A DNA stretch of 64,000 nt from Erythrobacter sp. (GCF_030066995.1 NZ_JASJAP010000002.1:62001-126000), one strand, 5' to 3'. Shown: positions 42,230 through 51,521, counted from the stretch's first letter. Made by a program: numbers and translations. Notes: generated by a model from the sequence alone, not told the origin.

Positions 42230-44287
42230 CTACTGGCAGCTCAAACATTCCTCATAGTCAGTCTGTTCGCCCACTGTCGCGCTCAGCTCGATTTTCGCTG
42301 CTTCGCCGGTGTTGTCGGCTTCGACGCCGCCCGCGAAGCCGGCGCGCTGGACCGATTTCGAGCGCAGGTAATAGAGCGACTTGATCCCCTTCTCCCACGC
42401 CTGGAAGTGCAGCATCATCAGGTCCCACTTGTCGACGTCCGCCGGGATGAACAGGTTCAGCGACTGCGCCTGATCGATATAGGGCGCGCGGTCGGCGGCG
42501 AATTCGAGGAGCCAGCGCTGGTCGATCTCGAAACTGGTCTTGAAGCTCGCCTTTTCTTCCGCGCTCAGGAAATCGAGGTGCTGGACCGAGCCGCCGTTTT
42601 CGAGGATCGAGTTCCAGACATTGGTCGAGTTCTTCGACTTCTTGTCGAGCAGCTTTTCCAGATACGGGTTCTTGACGATGAAGCTGCCCGACAGCGTTTT
42701 GTGCGTGTAGATGTTCGCCGGGATCGGCTCGATGCACGCCGATGTGCCGCCGCAAATGATGCTGATCGACGCGGTCGGCGCGATCGCCATCTTGCAGGAA
42801 AAGCGCTCCATCGCGCCCATTTCGGCGGCGTCGGGGCACGGTCCGCGCTCTTGGGCGAGCAGCATCGAGGCTTCGGAGGCCTTCGCTTGAATGTGCTGGA
42901 ACATCTTCAGATTGTGCGCCTTGGCCATCGCGCTTTCGAAGCCGAGCCCCTTTTGCTGAAGGAAGGAGTGAAAGCCCATGACGCCAAGGCCGACCGAACG
43001 CTCGCGGCTGGCGGAATAACGGGCGCGCTCCATTTCGGGCGGCGCGCGATCGATATAATCCTGCAGGACGTTGTCGAGGAAGCGCATCACATCCTCGATG
43101 AACATCTTGTCGCCGTTCCACTCGTCCCACTTTTCAAGGTTGAGCGAAGACAGGCAGCACACCGCCGTGCGATCGTTGCCCAGATGATCGATACCGGTGG
43201 GTAGCGTGATTTCCGAGCACAGGTTCGAGGTCGAGACCTTGAGGCCCAGATCGCGGTGATGCTTGGGCATCATGCGGTTCACCGTGTCGGCGAAGATCAC
43301 ATAGGGCTCTCCGGTCGCAAGGCGGGTCTCGACAAGCTTCTGGAACAGCGAGCGCGCGTCAACATCGCCGCGAACCTCGCCGGTCTTGGGCGATTTGAGT
43401 TCGAAACGGTCACCATTGCGGACCGCTTCCATGAAATCGTCGGTCAAGAGCACGCCGTGGTGCAGGTTGAGCGCCTTGCGGTTGAAGTCACCGCTCGGTT
43501 TGCGGATTTCGAGGAATTCCTCGATTTCCGGGTGGCTGATATCGAGATAGCATGCGGCCGAACCGCGCCGCAGTGAGCCCTGGCTGATCGCCAGCGTCAG
43601 GCTGTCCATCACCCGCACGAAGGGGATGATGCCGCTGGTCTTGCCGTTCAGGCCAACCGGCTCGCCAATGCCGCGCACATTGCCCCAATATGTGCCAATG
43701 CCGCCGCCCTTCGAGGCGAGCCAGACATTCTCGTTCCAGGTGCCGACAATGCCGCCCAGGCTGTCTTCGACCGAGTTGAGGTAGCAGCTGATCGGCAGGC
43801 CGCGGCTGGTGCCCCCGTTCGAAAGGACGGGCGTGGCCGGCATGAACCACAGGTTCGAGATGTAGTCGTAGAGTCGCTGGGCGTGCTCGGCGTCGTCGGC
43901 GTAGGCGTCGGCGACGCGCGCAAAGAGATCCTGGTAGCGCTCGCCGGGAAGCAGGTAGCGGTCGGTGAGCGTTTCCTTGCCGAACTCAGTGAGGTTCGCA
44001 TCGCGCGATGGGTCGATCTGAATGTCGAAGCGGCGATCGTTGACTTTCTTGCTGTCGGGCACGGCCTGTTCTTGAGCCTGCTCCTTGGCCGCTGCCGCCA
44101 TGGCGCCCGCCAGCGCTTCGGCGCCCTTGGCCGCAATCAGGGCTTCGCTGCCCGCGTCTGCCTTGTTCATGTCGATCGCCTTCTTCGTCGTGGCGGGCGC
44201 GGCGCGCGTCTCACCGGTGTCCACGTCGTCCAGAACGTCGTTTGTATCGTTTTCGCTGGTCACGCCGTCACTCGCCTTGAAATCCAT
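42230..44287 (-). CDS. nrdA: Class Ia ribonucleotide reductase, alpha subunit
   Basis: A 685-residue catalytic subunit, starting at ATG 44287. The first about 90 residues are a low-complexity Ala/Glu-rich segment, with no ATP-cone regulator domain. Core motifs: SCYLNSVEDSLGGI, GGGIGTYWGNVR, SNLCSEITLP (thiyl-radical Cys), AIAPTASISIICGGTSACIEP and the C-terminal redox pair ECLSCQ. Absence of a regular ATP cone hints at a lost or NrdB-borne activity regulation. The nrdB gene lies 1.75 kb downstream on the same strand. Confidence 0.96.
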   Translation of the reverse strand: MDFKASDGVTSENDTNDVLDDVDTGETRAAPATTKKAIDMNKADAGSEALIAAKGAEALAGAMAAAAKEQAQEQAVPDSKKVNDRRFDIQIDPSRDANLTEFGKETLTDRYLLPGERYQDLFARVADAYADDAEHAQRLYDYISNLWFMPATPVLSNGGTSRGLPISCYLNSVEDSLGGIVGTWNENVWLASKGGGIGTYWGNVRGIGEPVGLNGKTSGIIPFVRVMDSLTLAISQGSLRRGSAACYLDISHPEIEEFLEIRKPSGDFNRKALNLHHGVLLTDDFMEAVRNGDRFELKSPKTGEVRGDVDARSLFQKLVETRLATGEPYVIFADTVNRMMPKHHRDLGLKVSTSNLCSEITLPTGIDHLGNDRTAVCCLSSLNLEKWDEWNGDKMFIEDVMRFLDNVLQDYIDRAPPEMERARYSASRERSVGLGVMGFHSFLQQKGLGFESAMAKAHNLKMFQHIQAKASEASMLLAQERGPCPDAAEMGAMERFSCKMAIAPTASISIICGGTSACIEPIPANIYTHKTLSGSFIVKNPYLEKLLDKKSKNSTNVWNSILENGGSVQHLDFLSAEEKASFKTSFEIDQRWLLEFAADRAPYIDQAQSLNLFIPADVDKWDLMMLHFQAWEKGIKSLYYLRSKSVQRAGFAGGVEADNTGEAAKIELSATVGEQTDYEECLSCQ

Positions 44288-44784
44288 TATCAGCACCCAT
44301 TCATCGCATGAATCGAAACCCGGCGTAAGCGCCAATGTTCCAAATCTGTTCTCAACACCCTTTCGACAGCCTTGCCCCCTGTTTCGTCAACACCGCAGAG
44401 CGTTGCCCACCGTGTCGACCGGCTCACCCGTCGAACTTTGTAAAGTCTCGCGGTTGCCCACCAAATGCAGTGACTCCTCTCCCGGCTGCGCCCTGACACC
44501 CGTGCCCTGAACGCAGGAGAGATCACCAAGCCTTGTGGGGTCCCCAACAACCTGACCACTAGATCATGAATCGCGCGGCGAATCTCGTCAACGGGGTATT
44601 AACCACGATTCTCCGGTTCGAGGCCCCGCATGGGAGACCTCACGCGCCGCGACGCGTGGACAAAGCTTGAGTCGCGCGGTGCGCAAGCCCCAAATTGAAT
44701 CTGTGAAGAAAAATTTGGTGATTGAATCATGTGAATCAATCGCTGAATCTTTCCGCAATGTGGCGGCAAGAATGTTGCGCGGTT
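44288..44784. other. nrdA upstream region, gene-free
   Basis: About 0.5 kb with no convincing gene. It holds a palindrome-like TGTGGGGTCCCCAACA (44534-44549), the half site ATCTAGTGG on the minus strand near 44557-44565, and an inverted repeat GATTGA-N2-CAT/TGAATCAATC at 44720-44741 (nine of eleven base pairs match). Confidence 0.45.
44555..44570 (-). promoter_or_regulatory. Possible degenerate NrdR box upstream of nrdA
   Basis: The minus strand half site ATCTAGTGGT fits the second half of the NrdR consensus (ATMTWGTGK), but the first half is poor. The position, about 270 bp upstream of nrdA, is acceptable for NrdR control. Confidence 0.22.
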
Positions 44785-46491
44785 TCAGTCCGCCTGCCGC
44801 TCGGCCTCCAATGTTACCCCGCCCTGCATAAGCGTCATGGTCATCGAGCCTTCGACCGGCGCGAAGATGATAGTGACATCCACGCCTTCGGCGGTGAAAC
44901 GGTCCGTATCCAGCGCGATGAGCGCCGTGGTGGGCTGGCCTGCGAAAGTCAGAAGCAAATCGTCCGATTCGCCGAGAGTAAAGACCGCCTTGCCATACTG
45001 CGTCGCATAGGTTCCGGCGTAACTGGCGAGCGTCGTGCGTGGCACTGTCACGGCGACGACAGGCTCAATCGGGCCGGCATAAGTGGCGAGTTCGGCTTCC
45101 TTGGCTCCATTCTGGTGCATGCGCATGACCGGCCTGCCATCATCCTCGGCTCCGAACTCGAACCAGGTCAGCGAGCCGGGGCCATAGAAGAACCGGTTGC
45201 CCTGCGCAGCGAACACTTCGCTTTCCGAATTGCCCGAGCGCAAAGTGTAGAGTTTCCCGTCGCGGGCGTAGAACTTGCGGCGATCGTTCTCGCCAATGGC
45301 GTATTCGCCGAAATACGCCTCCAGCGAGGCGAGGTCAGTTTCGACCTTGGTGAATTCCTCAAACGGATCGCCAATCGCCAGCGCGGCGATCCGGGCCACG
45401 AGCCCCGACACCGGGGCCGAGGTGGTATCGGAGTTGGCCAGCATGGCGACGCTTACCCGTTCTTCGGGCAGGTGCATCACATCGGTTGCAAACCCGAAGA
45501 TATCCCCGGAGTGCCCGATCGCTGAACGGCCCCGCAGGGGATTGAGACCAAGGCCATAGCCGTAATTCTCGACCTTGCCCTGCGGCAGCGCAGTCGGCGT
45601 TGTCATCGCCTTGAGCGAGCCCGCCTTCAGCACGTCGCCAGCGTGGAGCGCTTCGGTCCAGCGGATCAGATCGTCCGCCGTGCCGCGCAACGCCCCCGCC
45701 GCCCCAGGCACGCTGGCGTGGATTTTCTGCGCGAGGGTGACCTTCTCATCTTCACCGCGCGTATAGCCGGTGGCCATGTTGGCGATCGAGGCTTCGTCCA
45801 TGAAAGCGGTGATGGTCGGAATTCCCATCGCCCCGGTCACTTCATCGACCATCGCCTCGTACCAAGGCTTGCCCGTCACCGCCTCGATCACAGCGCCCAC
45901 CAGCACATAGGCGCTGTTGTTGTAGGAATAGGCCGTGCCCGCCTCGAAATCTGCGGGCTGGTCGGCGAACTCGGCGATCAGCTCCGCGGTTGTGTAGGCA
46001 CGCGAGGTGTTTTCTTCGGTCATCCATCCCGGAATGTTGGTGTAGGACTTGATCCCGGACGTGTGGTTCAGCAGCTGAGCAAGCGTCACATCGCTTCCCG
46101 GAGCCGGAAAGTCCGGGAGGTACTTCGACAACGGATCATCGAGGGACACCCGGCCCTGTTCGGCCAGTTTAAGCATAGTGGCGGCTGCAAACTGCTTGGT
46201 AATCGAGGCGTAGCGGAAAACCGTTTCGGCTCTGATCGGTGTTTCCCCCTCGACATCTGCCATTCCGCGCGCGCCGCGATAGATGACTTCGCCATCCTTT
46301 GTCACCACGACCATAGCCCCTGGCCCATCCGCCTCGAAGGAGCGTTCGAGAAGACTGTCCACACGTTCGGCAAAATCAGCCGGAACCGTTTGGGCGGGCG
46401 CCGCAACGGGTGTGACCAAAACGCCCAGGGTGGCGCTACAAACAGCAATGGTCTTGATGAGAATGGAGGAAAGCGCGGGCCTGGCAGACAT
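44785..46491 (-). CDS. Secreted serine beta-lactamase-fold hydrolase
   Basis: A 568-residue COG1680 enzyme, with start at ATG 46491 (an in-frame GTG lies two codons earlier). Signal peptide to about residue 34; active-site motifs SITK (Ser96, Lys99), YSYNN in the Y-x-N position and GHSG in the KTG position. A C-terminal DUF3471-like beta domain (FGEYAIGENDRRKFYARDGKLYTL, then ASYAGTYATQYGKAVF) makes up the last 220 residues. Third of three such hydrolases in the window, but distant in sequence and not linked to the first two. It lies alone with its own promoter. Confidence 0.85.
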   Translation of the reverse strand: MSARPALSSILIKTIAVCSATLGVLVTPVAAPAQTVPADFAERVDSLLERSFEADGPGAMVVVTKDGEVIYRGARGMADVEGETPIRAETVFRYASITKQFAAATMLKLAEQGRVSLDDPLSKYLPDFPAPGSDVTLAQLLNHTSGIKSYTNIPGWMTEENTSRAYTTAELIAEFADQPADFEAGTAYSYNNSAYVLVGAVIEAVTGKPWYEAMVDEVTGAMGIPTITAFMDEASIANMATGYTRGEDEKVTLAQKIHASVPGAAGALRGTADDLIRWTEALHAGDVLKAGSLKAMTTPTALPQGKVENYGYGLGLNPLRGRSAIGHSGDIFGFATDVMHLPEERVSVAMLANSDTTSAPVSGLVARIAALAIGDPFEEFTKVETDLASLEAYFGEYAIGENDRRKFYARDGKLYTLRSGNSESEVFAAQGNRFFYGPGSLTWFEFGAEDDGRPVMRMHQNGAKEAELATYAGPIEPVVAVTVPRTTLASYAGTYATQYGKAVFTLGESDDLLLTFAGQPTTALIALDTDRFTAEGVDVTIIFAPVEGSMTMTLMQGGVTLEAERQAD

Positions 46492-46605
46492 GATCACACT
46501 CGTGTTCTGATTGAGAGTATTATGTCAGTAACACACCTATAACGGCGCCGTAAAGGCGCTTCGCGCTGATCAACCGATTCCAGAGCGTCGCGGCCGGACG
46601 CCGCT

Positions 46606-47523
46606 CTATTGAGCCGCTACACTTACCTTTGCCGACACACCGCTCGCATGCCCCGCAATCTCGTCCGCGATCCGCTCGACCAGTTGCAACGGGAAATCAT
46701 GGCCCCATCCCGGTATGGTGACCAGCCGCGCGCCGGGAATGGCTTTGGCCGTGTCCTCGCCCGCGCCCACCTTCACCAGCGGATCGTCCTCACCGTGCAG
46801 GACAAGCGTGGGCGTGGTGACGCCGGCCAGCCGCTTGCGGCGGTCGCCATCGTCGATAATCGCGGCGAGCTGGCGCGGGAGGCCCATCGGATAGACGCTG
46901 CGCTGCACGTTCGCGCGCGTGCGCTCGCGGGCGCGTTGTTCATCGCGCGGGAAACCGGGGCTGCCGATGGCGCGCGCGATCATCAGGCCGTGTTCGACCA
47001 GGACATCCTCATCCAGCGAGGCGGGCTTGGAGGTCAACGCCCTCATCGCCTCTTTCTCCGCGCGCGGTGCCTTCGGATTGCCCGTGGTCGACATGACCGA
47101 AGTGAGCGAATGAAGCTTGTCGCGGTGATTGATCGCAAGCAATTGCCCGATCATCCCACCCATCGACGCGCCGACGGCGTGCGCCTTGTCGATTTCGAGC
47201 GCGTCCAGCAGCCCCGCGGCGTCGGCGGCCATCTCGGCCAATTTATAGGGAACCCTGGGCTTCCACCCGATCCGGGAGGCGAGGAGCTGCCAGGCAAAGT
47301 GCGGAGGCTTGGCCTCCCCCATCTTCTCGCTCAGCCCGATATCGCGGTTGTCGAAACGCACGACATGATACCCGCGCTCGACCAGCGCCTCAATGAACTC
47401 GTCGGGCCAGTGCGTGAGCTGCACGCCCAGCCCCATGATGAGCAGGATCGTCTCATTCGCGCGGTCCCCGGCTTCGTCGTAACAGATCTTAAGCCCGGTG
47501 TTGGGCGTGGTGATGGTTGGCAT
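46606..47523 (-). CDS. Alpha/beta hydrolase
   Basis: A 305-residue hydrolase; ATG 47523 gives the family start MPTITTPN. Triad: GASMGG (Ser about 121), the acid in LHGEDDPLV (about 243) and His in WGHDF (about 274). It matches the class with the oxyanion LIMGLGVQLTHWP. The substrate is not indicated by context. Confidence 0.85.
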   Translation of the reverse strand: MPTITTPNTGLKICYDEAGDRANETILLIMGLGVQLTHWPDEFIEALVERGYHVVRFDNRDIGLSEKMGEAKPPHFAWQLLASRIGWKPRVPYKLAEMAADAAGLLDALEIDKAHAVGASMGGMIGQLLAINHRDKLHSLTSVMSTTGNPKAPRAEKEAMRALTSKPASLDEDVLVEHGLMIARAIGSPGFPRDEQRARERTRANVQRSVYPMGLPRQLAAIIDDGDRRKRLAGVTTPTLVLHGEDDPLVKVGAGEDTAKAIPGARLVTIPGWGHDFPLQLVERIADEIAGHASGVSAKVSVAAQ

Positions 47524-47691
47524 GGCCGATTTTCTTCCCAAGAATGTCTTGGCGCCTGCCTATCGGGCGGCTTCGGCCATCGCAAGCGCGCGATCGGGGA
47601 ACGACCGCCCCGACCATCCGGGCGCAAAGGGGAGCCGGAAGGCGGGACGGTCGCTCGGACCGACGGCAAGCGGGTAAGGGGATAGGGGCTG

Positions 47692-48213
47692 CTAACCCCC
47701 GAGGACGATCACCTCGTCCTCAGACTCGCCGCCGGACGCCAACCGGGTGCGCTCGGATTGAGCCAAGGCCCGTGTAAGCTCCTCATGCTCGGCTCGATCA
47801 TCGGCAAAGATGATATTGGCGAGGAACCGGGCCTTGCTTACGTCGGTCACAGGCGCATCGGCGATCGTATCGATCCGCTTCACGGCGTGTTTCGCCATGC
47901 GCTCTGCCATCCAGCCCGCGCTGTTGGAGTGGATCTTCAAATTGTCAGGCCGACCGTCCTTACCCAGCGTGAATGCGATTTGCACGATCCCGCTTCCCGG
48001 CACCGCGGTGACCCGGCCCGGAGCGCGCACCAGCGCGCGATCGAGCTGCTTGGAGACATCGCTTTTCCAGCGCTTCATCTCGCTGTGCGAAGTGACTTCG
48101 ATAGGGGTGTCTTCGCCCGCCATTGCCGGTGTCGCAGCGAGCGATAGTGTCGCTGCGAGAGCAAGCGCAGGGGCCGCAAGGCGGCGCGCGGTCTTTATCG
48201 TCGAATGGGTCAT
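47692..48213 (-). CDS. Exported protein with TonB C-terminal-like domain
   Basis: A 173-residue protein with a signal peptide (LAAPALALAATLSLAATPAMA). The middle, GIVQIAFTLGKDGRPDNLKIHSNSAGW followed by MAKHAVKRID, is a TonB-C-type beta-alpha-beta unit without the N-terminal membrane anchor and proline-rich linker of a true TonB. The C-terminus is charged. Function not known; similar exported TonB-C proteins are common in sphingomonads. Confidence 0.75.
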   Translation of the reverse strand: MTHSTIKTARRLAAPALALAATLSLAATPAMAGEDTPIEVTSHSEMKRWKSDVSKQLDRALVRAPGRVTAVPGSGIVQIAFTLGKDGRPDNLKIHSNSAGWMAERMAKHAVKRIDTIADAPVTDVSKARFLANIIFADDRAEHEELTRALAQSERTRLASGGESEDEVIVLGG

Positions 48214-48479
48214 TGGATCATCCTTTCCAAAACGTCCTCCAGGATGATCGGCCGGTTAGCGTCGAGCAGCAGAGCATCAGCCCATGTCCGCAAGCGGTCG
48301 GCGTAATTGGTCGATCCAACGTCCGGGGCGGTGTAGGACCAAACCCGTGACGTCGGACCCAAGATGCCAGCTTGTACTTTTCTATCAATGGCAGGTCGAC
48401 CTGCGACGTAATATGTCGCTCAACGACCCTTCGTTCGCGATAAACGAACAACGCTCATCGACGAGGGGCTACGCGATCC

Positions 48480-49436
48480 TCAGCCGCTGCGCCACTCCGG
48501 ACCGGCGATGGCGAACCCGCTCTCTTCCAGCTGGTCGAGCACGCCATCGCCTTCGGCCAAGACGCGCAGCGGGACGACCGCGACGGTGACGCCGGGCTGC
48601 GCGGTCGCTTCGGCAATCATGCCGGTCCAGCTGTCGCGGATTTGCGTGCCGACTTCGGGGTCGGCCCAGGGCCAGCAGGTGCCGAGCGCGATTTCGAGCG
48701 GGTTTTCCATGACAGCGGGCACGTCGAGCCTCGTCCAGGACAGCCCGCGCGCCTCGATGATCGGTGGCCCCGCCTCGGTCGCGGTCATTGCGGCTTCAAG
48801 ACAGGGGATGTGGCTGGCGGGATCGGCGTCGGCGAGATCGTCGAGCAGGTCTTCACCGCGAAAGCGTTCGGGCCGTGTGATTGGAATGTCCGCCTTGTCG
48901 GCTGCCTTGCGCACGATGTCGGTCGCATCGTCGTCGAGCGTATCGTCGTCGAAATCGAGCTGGCGCGCGAGGAGGTTGAAGCTGGTGATCAGGAACGAGC
49001 CGCGATCGTAATCCTTGTCGTATTTCTCCTCAAGCGCAGCGAGCCGGGCGCGCTGCGCCTCGTCGAGATAATCGCCGGCGACGGTCTTGTCGGGAAGCTT
49101 GAGAAAGCGCCCGCTGCGAAACATCACGCGGAAGAAATCGCCCGGAGAGAATTTGGGCCGCGCGCGAATGATAACGCGGTCGGCTTCGCTGGTCGCCTCT
49201 TTCAGGCGATCCGGGAACCAGGGCGTTACCTCGGGCACGTTGCGGATTTCGCCGACGAGGATGACGGTGGAGCCTTCGTCGGTATCGATCGTCCACATCG
49301 GCGCGCCGGAGCGCTGGGCTGTGACGACGATGGAGTTTTGAGTGGGGGGTTCGGGCGGCGGTTCCTGAGCGACGGATGCCATGCTGAACGCACCAGCGAG
49401 AACAGCAAATCCAAGGCTTCGCATTTTATGTATCAT
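48480..49436 (-). CDS. TraB/GumN family protein
   Basis: A 318-residue exported protein with a signal peptide (GFAVLAGAFSMASVAQE). Core elements match the TraB/GumN (Tiki-like) fold: MWTIDTDEGSTVILVGEIRNVP at the start and an RVLAEGDGVLDQLEESGF closing region. In most members the first motif has the metal histidine G-[ST]-x-H; here it reads VGEIRN, so the metal-binding His is missing, which casts doubt on hydrolytic activity. Confidence 0.75.
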   Translation of the reverse strand: MIHKMRSLGFAVLAGAFSMASVAQEPPPEPPTQNSIVVTAQRSGAPMWTIDTDEGSTVILVGEIRNVPEVTPWFPDRLKEATSEADRVIIRARPKFSPGDFFRVMFRSGRFLKLPDKTVAGDYLDEAQRARLAALEEKYDKDYDRGSFLITSFNLLARQLDFDDDTLDDDATDIVRKAADKADIPITRPERFRGEDLLDDLADADPASHIPCLEAAMTATEAGPPIIEARGLSWTRLDVPAVMENPLEIALGTCWPWADPEVGTQIRDSWTGMIAEATAQPGVTVAVVPLRVLAEGDGVLDQLEESGFAIAGPEWRSG

Positions 49437-49503
49437 GGCGGTAGGTTTTACCGCGACAAACTTGCATCACGGGTGAACATTGAAGCGCCGTTTATTCCAA
49501 TAT

Positions 49504-49536
49504 CGTCATTCCCGCGCACGCGGGAACCCAGAGTGG
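49504..49536. repeat. Palindromic repeat, left copy
   Basis: Begins CGTCATTCCCGCG, contains the stem CCCGCG-CA-CGCGGG and ends ACCCAGAGTGG. It lies five bases after the GIY-YIG stop codon. Confidence 0.85.
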
Positions 49537-49540
49537 TACA

Positions 49541-49855
49541 TCACTGCGGCAGCGTTTCAAATCCGAACTGCTCTGCGAGGTCGCACCATTGCGGGTTTTC
49601 GGCCTCTATCAACTCAAGCTTCCACGCGCGGCGCCATCTCTTGATCCGTTTCTCGCGCAAAATTGCGGCCTCCATTGTCGCGTGGCACTCAAACCAGACT
49701 AAGCGTTTCACGGAGTATTCCGCAGTGAAGCCGCGGAAGGTCCCGTTCCGATGATGGGTGATGCGAGAAATCAGATCGGACGTGACACCGACATAGAGGG
49801 TGCCGTTACGCTGGGAGGCGAGGAGGTAGACCGTAGGCTGGAGTTTGGCGCTCAC
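49541..49855 (-). CDS. Single-domain GIY-YIG nuclease
   Basis: A 104-residue protein. GTG 49855 is chosen because upstream codons lie within the palindrome (they would spell SFPRTREP); the predicted product starts SAKLQPTVYLLASQ. Motifs: VYLLASQRNGTLYVGVTSDLISR (the GIY and YIG strands reduced to V-Y-L and Y-V-G, with Arg of the helix) and EAAILREKRIKRW (the catalytic Glu). Solo GIY-YIG proteins of the COG2827 group are known but have no proven cellular role. It ends five bases before the left palindrome and starts at the first base of the right palindrome. Confidence 0.87.
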   Translation of the reverse strand: MSAKLQPTVYLLASQRNGTLYVGVTSDLISRITHHRNGTFRGFTAEYSVKRLVWFECHATMEAAILREKRIKRWRRAWKLELIEAENPQWCDLAEQFGFETLPQ

Positions 49856-49887
49856 CGCTCTGGGTTCCCGCGTGCGCGGGAATGACG
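49855..49887. repeat. Palindromic repeat, right copy, inverted
   Basis: Reverse complement of the left copy with a single mismatch. It ends 17 bp before the nadB stop codon and probably carries no promoter itself; the GIY-YIG start codon overlaps its first base. Confidence 0.85.
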
Positions 49888-49904
49888 GGGAGCGGAGAGA
49901 TCGC

Positions 49905-51521
49905 TCACGGCACCAACACCGTATCGCGTGGCTCTTCTGTCTCATCCGTCTCGGGATAATCGAGCGTGTAGTGAAGCCCGCGGCTTTCCTTGCGCGCGAG
50001 CGCTGAGCGCACGATCAGCTGGGCTGATTGCAGCAGGTTGCGTAGCTCGATCAGGTCGGTCGTCACGCGGAAGGCGCCGTAATAATCGTCCACCTCCTTC
50101 ATCAGCAGATCGATGCGGTTCTTGGCGCGTTCCAGCCGCTTGGTGGTGCGCACGATGCCGACATAGTTCCACATGAAGCGTCGAATTTCGGTCCAGTTCT
50201 GCTTGATGACGACCTCTTCGTCCGAATCGGTCACGCGGCTTTCATCCCATGGCAGGATCGCAGGCGGTTCTTCGAGCTCATCCCACATGGTGAGAATGTC
50301 GGAGGCCGCCGCTTCGCCAAAGACGAAGCATTCGAGCAGCGAGTTGGATGCGAGGCGATTGGCGCCGTGCAGCCCGCTCTCGGTGCATTCGCCCGCCGCC
50401 CACAGGCCCGGCAGATCGGTACGTGCGTAGAGGTCCACCACCACCCCGCCGCAGGTGTAGTGCTGCGCGGGGACCACCGGGATGGGCTCCCTCGTCATGT
50501 CGATCCCGAGCCCGAACAGCTTGTCGTAGATTGTCGGGAAATGCTCCTTCACGAAGTCGGCGGGCTGGTGGCTGATATCGAGATGGACGTAGTCGAGGCC
50601 ATAGCGCTTGATCTGATCGTCAATGGCGCGCGCCACAACATCGCGCGGGGCGAGCTCCATGCGCTGTGCGTCATAGTCCACCATGAAACGATGACCGGTT
50701 TCGGGGTGCTTGAGATGCCCGCCCTCCCCGCGCACGGCCTCGGTGATGAGGAAGTTCTTGACCTCAAGATTATAGAGGCAGGTTGGGTGGAACTGCATCA
50801 TCTCCATGTTGGAGACCCGCGCGCCCGCGCGCCACGCCATCGCGATGCCATCGCCGGTCGCGCCGCGCGGAGCGGTCGAGAAGCGGTAGACGCGGCCCGC
50901 GCCGCCCGCAGCCAGGACCGTGGCGCGCGCGACGTGGCGTTCAACCCGGCCCGTCTCCTCGTTGAGCGCGTAGACGCCCCACACGCGACCGGCAGCGGAG
51001 AACTGCTCGCGGTGGCGATCGGTGATGAAATCGATAGCGGTGCGAGCGCCCAGCATGGTGATGTTGGGCGAGGCTTCGGCGGCGTTTAGCAGCGCCTCCT
51101 GCACCGCCCAACCCGTCGCGTCATCGACGTGAACGATGCGGCGGTGCGAATGCCCGCCTTCGCGCGTCAGGTGCAACGCATCCTCGTCGCGATTGAAGGG
51201 CACGCCCAGCTCACACAGGCGATCAACGCTTGCCGGAGCGCGCTCGATAACGAACTCCACCGTCTCACGATCGTTGAGCCCGGCTCCCGCGACCATCGTG
51301 TCGCGCACATGGTTCTCGAACGTGTCGCCCGCGTCCAGCACCGCTGCGATGCCCCCTTGCGCCCAGGCGGTCGATCCACCGGTGAGCGACCCCTTGGCAA
51401 GAACAAGGACGCGTTTGGTTTCGGCCAATTCGAGCGCTGCGGTCAGGCCAGCCGCGCCCGAACCGATGACGATAACATCGTGGGCCAAGGCCTGTCCGGG
51501 AGTGGAGGGGGTTTCAGTCAT
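49905..51521 (-). CDS. nadB: L-aspartate oxidase
   Basis: A 538-residue FAD enzyme of NAD synthesis: L-aspartate to iminoaspartate. ATG 51521 is chosen at the usual N-terminus; the frame continues upstream without homology. Motifs: VIGSGAAGLTAALELA (FAD), SLTGGSTAWAQGGIAAVL, HSHRRIVHVDDATG and MMQFHPTC, with VVPAQHYTCGGVVVDLYART and GLHGANRLASNSLLE. No nadA or nadC gene is next to it. Confidence 0.95.
   Translation of the reverse strand: MTETPSTPGQALAHDVIVIGSGAAGLTAALELAETKRVLVLAKGSLTGGSTAWAQGGIAAVLDAGDTFENHVRDTMVAGAGLNDRETVEFVIERAPASVDRLCELGVPFNRDEDALHLTREGGHSHRRIVHVDDATGWAVQEALLNAAEASPNITMLGARTAIDFITDRHREQFSAAGRVWGVYALNEETGRVERHVARATVLAAGGAGRVYRFSTAPRGATGDGIAMAWRAGARVSNMEMMQFHPTCLYNLEVKNFLITEAVRGEGGHLKHPETGHRFMVDYDAQRMELAPRDVVARAIDDQIKRYGLDYVHLDISHQPADFVKEHFPTIYDKLFGLGIDMTREPIPVVPAQHYTCGGVVVDLYARTDLPGLWAAGECTESGLHGANRLASNSLLECFVFGEAAASDILTMWDELEEPPAILPWDESRVTDSDEEVVIKQNWTEIRRFMWNYVGIVRTTKRLERAKNRIDLLMKEVDDYYGAFRVTTDLIELRNLLQSAQLIVRSALARKESRGLHYTLDYPETDETEEPRDTVLVP

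Larger units (their letters stand above)
49504..49887. mobile_element. Putative mini-element: GIY-YIG gene bracketed by inverted palindromes
   Basis: A 384-bp unit made of a 33-bp palindromic repeat at 49504-49536, the GIY-YIG gene, and the inverted copy at 49855-49887 (32 of 33 bases match). It fills the gap between the gumN-like gene and nadB. A related palindrome is at 38343. The combination resembles REP/RAYT units, with a GIY-YIG nuclease in the place of the transposase; mobility is inference. Confidence 0.5.

Noticed and set aside
49504..49887. CRISPR array
   Set aside because: Only two copies of the repeat, inverted to each other, with a gene between them.
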